Positions 21,524 through 26,929 of a stretch of 26,929 nt of DNA are shown here, piece by piece; the first letter of the stretch is position 1; each line of letters starts with the position of its first letter. Origin of the DNA: an uncultured Rhodospirillaceae bacterium. GTDB lineage: Bacteria; Pseudomonadota; Alphaproteobacteria; CAAGCB01; CAG-977. A model generated the notes under the pieces. That model ran no database searches. It had not been told where the DNA came from and worked only from the letters and a program-made list of their open reading frames with translations. A program made the position numbers and the translations under genes. Location: the NCBI GenBank assembly GCA_900550445.1, contig URSF01000031.1, forward strand, positions 1 through 26,929. The letters are read 5' to 3'.

Positions 21524-23716
21524 ATGTCGGACAAGAATCAATCAAATAAAAAATGTTTGCAGGTTTTGCTGCCGCTGCCTTTGGCCGGCGCGTTTGATTA
21601 TGCCTGTCCCGAAAATATTTCCGCACCGCCCGGCAGCTTTGTCCGCGTTCCGTTTGGTGCGCGTGCAATGACCGGAGTCGTTTGGGAATCGGCGGCGGAA
21701 TCAAAAATAGAAGAGTCAAAGTTAAAAGATATCCGCGGCGTCTGCGATCTGCCGGTTTTAAGCCCTTCAAACCGGAAATTGATCGACTGGGTGGCCGGAT
21801 ATACGCTTTCGGCGCCGGGTGCAGTGCTGAAAATGGCGATGAGTATCGACGACGTTTTTCAGGGAATCGGGGAAACGGACGGATATGTTGCCGCGGACAC
21901 GGCTGAAAAAATTCGTTTGACGGCCGCGCGGCGGAAAGTGCTGGACGCCGTAACGGATATGCCGCGCTCGGCCGCCGAAATTGCCAGACTGGCCGGCGTG
22001 TCGCCGTCTGTTGTTAAAGGGCTGGCCGACGCGGGAATGCTGCGGCGCGAAAAAATAAAACCGGTGTCTTTTGATATACCCCGGACTGACGGCGCGGGGG
22101 TAAATCTGTCCGGCCGGCAGGCCGACGCGGCCGAAGTATTGTCCGATTCGGTCGGAAAAGGGTTTTCCGTAACGGTTTTAAACGGCGTGACGGGATCCGG
22201 AAAAACGGAAGTCTACTTTGATATGATTGCCGCGGCGTTAAAGCAGGGGAAGCAGGCTTTGGTTTTGCTGCCGGAAATCGGATTGACGGGGCAGTGGCTG
22301 GAACGTTTTAAACGTCGGTTCGGAGTATTGCCGGCTTTATGGCATTCGGATCTGTCCGCCAGAGTGCGCCGTGAAACGTGGAAGGCCGTTTTAAACGGCG
22401 AAGTCCGTGTTTTGGCCGGCGCGCGTTCCGCTTTGTTCCTGCCTTTTTCCGAACTGGGCGCGATCATCGTTGATGAAGAACACGACGCGTCTTATAAACA
22501 GGAGGACGGCGTGATTTATCAGGCTCGCGACATGGCCGTTGTCCGCGCAAAGATCGAAAACATACCGATTGTGCTGTCGTCGGCAACGCCGTCTTTGGAA
22601 ACCAGAATCAACGTAAGGGCCGGAAAATACAAAGAAGTCGTTCTGCCTGATCGCTTCGGGGCGGCTGTCATGCCGCGGATCGATTTGATCGATATGCGCC
22701 TTTTTCCCCCGGAAAACAAAGCGGAACTTAAAAGTTTTTTATCGCCTGTTTTGCTCAATGAAATCGGGCGGACTTTGGAACGCGGCGAACAGGCGCTTTT
22801 GTTTTTGAACAGGCGGGGGTACGCTCCGCTGGTTTTATGCCGCAAGTGCGGACATCGTTTTCAATGTCCGAACTGTTCGGCATGGCTGGTTGAACACAGA
22901 AACGGCCGGCGTCTGGAATGTCACCACTGCGGTTACCATATTCCCGTGCCGCAGGCTTGTCCCGTTTGCGGCGAAGAAGGAGAGCTGGCCTCGTGCGGGC
23001 CGGGCGTGGAACGGATCAGCGAAGAAACGGCCGTCCGTTTCCCACAGGCGCGGCAGTTGGTCGTTTCCGGCGATTTAAATGCGACGGCGGCACAAATGGC
23101 GGAACTGATGCGTCAAATCCATGATCATGAAGTCGACGTCATTATCGGAACGCAGATTTTGACAAAAGGGCACCATTTCCCGGATTTGACTTTGGTCGGC
23201 GTCGTTGATGCGGATCTGGGGCTGGCCGGCGGAGATTTAAGGGCGGGGGAAAGAACGTTTCAAATGCTGCACCAGGTGGCCGGACGTGCCGGGCGCACAG
23301 ATAAAAACGGGCAGGTGTTTTTGCAGACTTTTGATCCCGAAAATCAAATTATGCAGGCGTTGAAAACGGGAAACGCCGATGATTTTCTGGAAGCTGAAAT
23401 TCAGTCGCGCGAATTATTGAAAATGCCTCCGTTCGGTCGCCTGGCCGGTATAATTGTCAGCAGTCCGTCGCAGGAATATGCGCAGAAAGCCGCCGTTCTG
23501 CTGGGCAGATGCGCGCCGCAGGGCGACGGCGTGCGCGTACTGGGGCCGACGCCGGCGCCGCTGTCTTTGCTGCGCGGAAAATACCGATACCGCCTGCTGC
23601 TGCAAACGGGGCGGCGGATTAAAATCCAGAACGTTTTGCAAAGTTGGCTTTCCCGGCTGTCTTTGCCGTCTTCGGTCCGGGTGCAGACGGATATTGACCC
23701 GTACAGCTTTTTTTAA
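21524..23716 (+). CDS. priA: Primosomal protein N' (PriA replication-restart helicase)
   Basis: A 730-residue superfamily-2 DNA helicase that reloads the replisome at stalled forks. The N-terminal fork-binding domain begins LQVLLPLPLAGAFDYACPE. Walker A is GVTGSGKT (221-228) and Walker B is DEEH (317-320). Eight zinc-binding cysteines lie at 439, 442, 448, 451, 466, 469, 479 and 482. Helicase motifs V-VI follow (IIGTQILTKGHHFPDLTLVG, HQVAGRAGR). I chose the ATG at 21524 because the N-terminus then matches the family; its AAGGA lies almost against the start codon, so initiation may be weak, and a TTG at 21497 is the alternative. The stop codon lies inside a perfect palindrome. Confidence 0.94.
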   Translation: MSDKNQSNKKCLQVLLPLPLAGAFDYACPENISAPPGSFVRVPFGARAMTGVVWESAAESKIEESKLKDIRGVCDLPVLSPSNRKLIDWVAGYTLSAPGAVLKMAMSIDDVFQGIGETDGYVAADTAEKIRLTAARRKVLDAVTDMPRSAAEIARLAGVSPSVVKGLADAGMLRREKIKPVSFDIPRTDGAGVNLSGRQADAAEVLSDSVGKGFSVTVLNGVTGSGKTEVYFDMIAAALKQGKQALVLLPEIGLTGQWLERFKRRFGVLPALWHSDLSARVRRETWKAVLNGEVRVLAGARSALFLPFSELGAIIVDEEHDASYKQEDGVIYQARDMAVVRAKIENIPIVLSSATPSLETRINVRAGKYKEVVLPDRFGAAVMPRIDLIDMRLFPPENKAELKSFLSPVLLNEIGRTLERGEQALLFLNRRGYAPLVLCRKCGHRFQCPNCSAWLVEHRNGRRLECHHCGYHIPVPQACPVCGEEGELASCGPGVERISEETAVRFPQARQLVVSGDLNATAAQMAELMRQIHDHEVDVIIGTQILTKGHHFPDLTLVGVVDADLGLAGGDLRAGERTFQMLHQVAGRAGRTDKNGQVFLQTFDPENQIMQALKTGNADDFLEAEIQSRELLKMPPFGRLAGIIVSSPSQEYAQKAAVLLGRCAPQGDGVRVLGPTPAPLSLLRGKYRYRLLLQTGRRIKIQNVLQSWLSRLSLPSSVRVQTDIDPYSFF

Positions 23717-23728
23717 AAAAAGCTGTAC
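23701..23728. terminator. Perfect palindrome over the priA stop, probable terminator
   Basis: GTACAGC, seven T, seven A and GCTGTAC form a 28-base palindrome with no spacer. The TAA stop of priA (23714-23716) lies at its centre. As RNA it can fold into a GC-poor hairpin, but no U tract follows, so strength as a terminator is uncertain. Confidence 0.45.
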
Positions 23729-23783
23729 GTCCTATAGGGAAATCCACTATAGTAAGTTGTGTTTTTCTTAATCGGAGCGGATC

Positions 23784-24821
23784 GTGAATACAAAAGCCGG
23801 AAAACTGTACAGAAAGCGTCGCTTTTCTGCCTTTAAAGACAAGTCGTCCGTTCCCGTTTTCGCCGCGATTGATCTGGGAACGACGAACTGCCGGCTGTTG
23901 ATTGCCACGCCGACCCCGACGGGATTCGCGGTTAAGGAAACGTTTTCCAGAATTACGCGGCTGGGCGAAGGATTGATCAGCAACGGCATTTTGTCCGAAC
24001 GCGCGATTAAAAGAACGATTTTCGCGTTGAAATTATGCGTTAAAAAACTGGAAAAATACAAAATGGTCAAGGCGCGATTTGTCGCGACGGAAGCTTGCCG
24101 CAGGGCTAAAAACGGGGCGGAATTTATCGCGCGGGTCAAAAAGGAAACGGGGTTGAACCTGGAAATTATTTCTTTTGAAGAAGAATGCCGTTTGGGCGTC
24201 GCCGGGTGTGTTCCGCTGATTAACCGCAATATCCGTCATGCGCTGGTGTTTGATATCGGCGGCGGATCGACCGAGGTTTCCTGGGCAAAAATAGACGAAA
24301 ACAATCAGGCCGGCATTGAAGGCGTGCTGTCTTTTCCTTTAGGCGTCATCACCGTGTCGGAGGCCTTTACCGGCAAAGGATTGTCATCGGCGGCTTACAG
24401 AGCGGTCGTAAAAAAAGTTTTGTCTTATCTGCAGCCGTTTGAAGACCGCTTCGGGATTTTGAAAGTCATTGAACAGGGCGACGTTCAAATGATTGCTATG
24501 TCGGGCACGGTAACGACGATCGGCGCTTTTCATTTGGGGTTGCCCGTTTATAACCGCGCTGTCGTCGACGGTCTGGCGTTAAGTTATGAAGACTTGGGGC
24601 GGGCAAAAAGAAAGCTGGAAAAACTGCCTTATGCCGAAAAAGAGGCGCATCCGTGCATCGGTCCGCAACGGGCGGATTTGTCTTTGCCGGGATGCGCGAT
24701 TTTGCAGGGCATTTGCGAAATGTGGCCGATCGGAGAAGTCACGATTGCCGATCGCGGATTGCGGGAAGGCATTGTTCTTGATTTGATACGCAGAGAAAAT
24801 GCGGGAACGGGCAGAAAATGA
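23784..24821 (+). CDS. ppx: Ppx/GppA-family exopolyphosphatase
   Basis: A 345-residue member of the Ppx/GppA phosphatase family (actin/Hsp70-like ATPase fold), which removes terminal phosphate from polyphosphate or from pppGpp. Phosphate-binding loops are AAIDLGTTNCRLLI (about 27-40) and VFDIGGGSTEVSW (about 155-167); the conserved Glu-rich segment is IISFEEECRLGVAG (about 128-141). It lacks the C-terminal HD-like domain of the ~500-residue enterobacterial Ppx, as is usual for the short alphaproteobacterial form, so polyphosphate versus pppGpp cannot be decided. The start is GTG at 23784 after GGAG. It overlaps rlmE by four bases (ATGA). Confidence 0.87.
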   Translation: MNTKAGKLYRKRRFSAFKDKSSVPVFAAIDLGTTNCRLLIATPTPTGFAVKETFSRITRLGEGLISNGILSERAIKRTIFALKLCVKKLEKYKMVKARFVATEACRRAKNGAEFIARVKKETGLNLEIISFEEECRLGVAGCVPLINRNIRHALVFDIGGGSTEVSWAKIDENNQAGIEGVLSFPLGVITVSEAFTGKGLSSAAYRAVVKKVLSYLQPFEDRFGILKVIEQGDVQMIAMSGTVTTIGAFHLGLPVYNRAVVDGLALSYEDLGRAKRKLEKLPYAEKEAHPCIGPQRADLSLPGCAILQGICEMWPIGEVTIADRGLREGIVLDLIRRENAGTGRK

Positions 24822-25498
24822 AAAAACCGACAACTCATATGTTAAAAACGCACGTTAAAACGGCCAAGAAAAGATCTTCCGCGTCAACTCAGTGGTTGCA
24901 ACGCCAGTTAAACGATCCGTATGTCGCCATGGCAAAACAGGAAGGCTATCGCGCCAGATCGGCTTTTAAACTGATCGAACTGGACGATAAGTTTCATTTT
25001 CTAAAGCCGGGAAAAAGAGTCGTCGATTTGGGGGCGGCACCGGGCGGGTGGACGCAGATCGCCGTTCAAAGGGTAAAATCTGCGCCGGATAATCCTCTGG
25101 TCGTCGGGCTGGATCTGCTGGAAATGGCGCCGATCGCAGGGGCAAAGACGACGCAGCTGGATTTTCTGGACGATTCCGCGCCCGATGTTTTAAAAGAAAT
25201 GCTGGGCGGGCATAAAGCCGACGTCGTTTTAAGCGATATGGCGCCGAATACGACGGGCATGAAAGATATTGACCATTTACGGATTATGGGACTGTTGGAA
25301 ACGGCTTATGCCTTTGCTTGCGAGATTTTAAATCCGAACGGCACGTTTGTCGCAAAGATTTTTCAGGGCGGAACGGAACAAAACCTGTTAAACGAAATGA
25401 AGCGGCGTTTTCAGTCGGTCAAACACGCCAAGCCGCCCGCCAGCCGTAAGGAATCTTCCGAATTTTATGTCGTGGCAACGGGATTTAAAGGCGAATAA
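24818..25498 (+). CDS. rlmE: 23S rRNA (uridine-2552-2'-O)-methyltransferase RlmE
   Basis: A 226-residue FtsJ/RrmJ-type methyltransferase that modifies U2552 in the A-loop of 23S rRNA, a late step of 50S assembly. The SAM-binding motif is VVDLGAAPGGWTQIA (68-82). The catalytic tetrad K-D-K-E is visible at K51 (SAFKLIELD), D140 (LSDMAPNTTG), K180 (FVAKIFQGG) and E215 (SSEFYVVATGF). The basic N-terminal extension (THMLKTHVKTAKKRSSAST) is typical of alphaproteobacterial members. It starts inside the ppx stop (ATGA) and its own TAA shares one base with the next ATG, so the three genes are tightly coupled. Confidence 0.94.
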   Translation: MKKPTTHMLKTHVKTAKKRSSASTQWLQRQLNDPYVAMAKQEGYRARSAFKLIELDDKFHFLKPGKRVVDLGAAPGGWTQIAVQRVKSAPDNPLVVGLDLLEMAPIAGAKTTQLDFLDDSAPDVLKEMLGGHKADVVLSDMAPNTTGMKDIDHLRIMGLLETAYAFACEILNPNGTFVAKIFQGGTEQNLLNEMKRRFQSVKHAKPPASRKESSEFYVVATGFKGE

Positions 25499-26706
25499 TG
25501 AAAGACTCTGCCAGAATACAAACCGCGATAGAACTGACGGACGAAATTTTTGCTTTCCGCCAGCCGGCAGACAATACGATTAACGTTTATTTCAGAACGC
25601 GCCGCTATATCGGTTCGACGGACAGGCGCGTCGTTTCCGATCTGGTGTGGCAGACGCTGCGCCATTACGGGCGGTTGTCGTCTTTGTCCGCGGAAAAGCT
25701 GACGGGCAGGGCGGCCGTTATGATGATGCTGTTTTTCCAAAAACGCGATCCGGCTTCTTTTTTTAATGGAGAAAAGTATGCTCCTGCGCCGTTGAGCGAA
25801 GCGGAAAAAAGCTTTTTAAAACAACTGCCGGGCGTTTTGCCGCCGCCTGTTTTGGAATGCCCGGAATGGTTAAGAAATAAAATCGACACGGCGGATATCG
25901 TTGCCATGACGGGCGAAGCGCCGTTGGATTTGCGCGTCAATACGTTGAAAACCGATAGGGAACAGGTACTGGAACTGTTGGCTCAATCGGGAATTAAAGC
26001 CGAAAAGACGCCTTTTGCCCCCAACGGAATCAGAATTAAGGAACGGGTCAATCTTTCTTCAATGCCGCTTTATCGGGACGGCTTGATCGAAGTGCAGGAC
26101 GAAGGCTCTCAAATCGTATCTTTGCTGACGCAGGCAAAAGCCGGACAGACCGTGATCGACTGGTGCGCGGGCGCGGGCGGCAAAACGCTGGCCATGTCTG
26201 CGATGATGCGGGCGAAGGGAACGATTTACGCCGTTGACAACGACCCGAAACGCATGCGTGATCTGCCGGACAGAGCCTGCCGGGCGGCGGCAAATAACGT
26301 GATTGTTCTGAACGATTATAACAACTTAAAAATGTACGATCTGGTTTTGGTTGACGCGCCGTGCACGGGATCGGGCACATGGCGGCGCAGTGTTGACGCC
26401 AAGTGGCGCATGACGCCGCAACAGTCGGCCGGTATTATAAAAACGCAGCGGGAAATTTTGGATAAAGCCTGCCGCTTTGTGAAAAAAGGCGGAAAGCTGT
26501 TTTATATTACGTGTTCTTTGGATCCTGCGGAAAATGAAAATCAGGTACGGGCGTTTTTGCAAAGCCATAACGATTTTAAATTGGAAGACCTTTCACCGGT
26601 TTTGGAAAATCTGACAGGTCAAAAACGAACGGACAAAACGGTGCGTTTAAACCCCTCTGTTTTTCAGACGGACGGATTCTTCGCCGCTTCGTTTATAAAG
26701 AAATAA
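25498..26706 (+). CDS. RsmB-type RNA (cytosine-5)-methyltransferase
   Basis: A 402-residue SAM-dependent enzyme of the NOL1/NOP2/Sun family, most like RsmB, which makes m5C967 in 16S rRNA. Residues 1-135 resemble the NusB-like RNA-binding domain. The catalytic part has the SAM loop VIDWCAGAGGKTLAMS (219-234), YAVDNDPKRM, the DAPCTGSGTWRR motif with Cys289, and FYITCSLDP with the nucleophile Cys339. The assignment to RsmB over related m5C enzymes rests on the N-terminal domain and is tentative. In many alphaproteobacteria a gene of this type follows ppx-rlmE (with guaB) and precedes guaA. Here it is followed by the terminal repeat instead. Confidence 0.87.
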   Translation: MKDSARIQTAIELTDEIFAFRQPADNTINVYFRTRRYIGSTDRRVVSDLVWQTLRHYGRLSSLSAEKLTGRAAVMMMLFFQKRDPASFFNGEKYAPAPLSEAEKSFLKQLPGVLPPPVLECPEWLRNKIDTADIVAMTGEAPLDLRVNTLKTDREQVLELLAQSGIKAEKTPFAPNGIRIKERVNLSSMPLYRDGLIEVQDEGSQIVSLLTQAKAGQTVIDWCAGAGGKTLAMSAMMRAKGTIYAVDNDPKRMRDLPDRACRAAANNVIVLNDYNNLKMYDLVLVDAPCTGSGTWRRSVDAKWRMTPQQSAGIIKTQREILDKACRFVKKGGKLFYITCSLDPAENENQVRAFLQSHNDFKLEDLSPVLENLTGQKRTDKTVRLNPSVFQTDGFFAASFIKK

Positions 26707-26714
26707 GGATATTT

Positions 26715-26929
26715 GGCGACCGAACCCTTTCGGGTTCCAATCGGGCAGCTCAAAACCAAATAAAAACCCCCTGCGAATATTCTGCCGGAGGAGCGTGCCG
26801 GGGTTGTTCGCTTTGCTCACCCCTCAAGGGGGCCGCTCGGACTGCAGTCCTGCGCGTCGTCGCCTTTGCGGCGACCGAACCCTTTCGGGTTCCAATCGGG
26901 CAGCTCAAAACCAAATAAAAACCCCCTGC
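26715..26929. repeat. Long-period direct repeat, 155-base unit, cut by the window end
   Basis: The 60 bases at 26715-26774 recur exactly at 26870-26929, giving a unit of 155 bases; the second copy runs into the window end, so more copies may follow. Each unit is rich in short palindromes: GAACCC-TTTC-GGGTTC (26722-26737), GAATATTC (26775-26782), GGACTGCAGTCC (26839-26850), GTCGCC-TTTGC-GGCGAC (26859-26875). The period is not a multiple of three and stops occur, so a repeated protein is unlikely. It is probably an intergenic palindromic repeat family that broke the assembly. Confidence 0.8.

Noticed and set aside
26715..26774. tRNA T-arm-like GGGTTCCAATC in the terminal repeat
   Set aside because: The flanking bases do not form a T stem, and no anticodon arm or acceptor stem can be placed around it.
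26715..26929. CRISPR array
   Set aside because: Only one repeated 60-base block with a 95-base non-repeated interval was seen. These sizes and the internal palindromes do not fit CRISPR, and no cas gene is present.

Overview
The window looks like one contig of an uncultured alphaproteobacterium, most likely a host- or gut-associated member of the Rhodospirillales or a neighbouring order. This is inferred from gene content and order: a short alphaproteobacterial Ppx followed by RlmE and an RsmB-type methyltransferase, a XerC / transaldolase / PriA neighbourhood, and an XdhD-YgfM pair of the kind found in gut anaerobes. Both ends look like assembly limits: a poly-G run at the start and a 155-base-period repeat at the end.

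Layout. Bases 1-5826 hold apt, then a leftward unit (membrane protein with a frame break, pmbA/tldE, a MarR regulator), then a rightward unit starting at a strong sigma70-type promoter (GAF-HD-GYP phosphodiesterase, rsmE). This rightward run continues with a His/Cys-rich metal-binding protein and a CPA2 antiporter, closed at 7398-7426 by a two-way terminator. Bases 7434-10940 are a leftward four-gene envelope operon: a COG3014-type lipoprotein, a second lipoprotein, an exported LPP20-like protein and an LpoB-like lipoprotein. Upstream of it lie 443 bases with no convincing protein gene. They contain several hairpins, a terminator directly in front of the first ribosome-binding site, a possible long closing helix and a perfect CtrA-type box. 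This is the most interesting part of the window.

Bases 11393-15039 are xdhD and ygfM (molybdenum hydroxylase and FAD subunit). Next come a leftward esterase / ATP-grasp pair, a nitroreductase, a rightward MarC-family membrane protein, and a leftward run of a GNAT acetyltransferase, xerC and two small unknown membrane proteins. Fsa (leftward) and priA (rightward) are divergent. The rightward ppx-rlmE-rsmB-type run has overlapping start and stop codons and ends at the terminal repeat.

Most genes are housekeeping: purine salvage, rRNA methylation, replication restart and chromosome dimer resolution. The less ordinary parts are the lipoprotein operon with its structured leader, the decapeptide-repeat metal-binding protein, the G-tract frame break and the terminal repeat. 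All calls come from reading motifs and from memory of protein families. No search or folding program was run.
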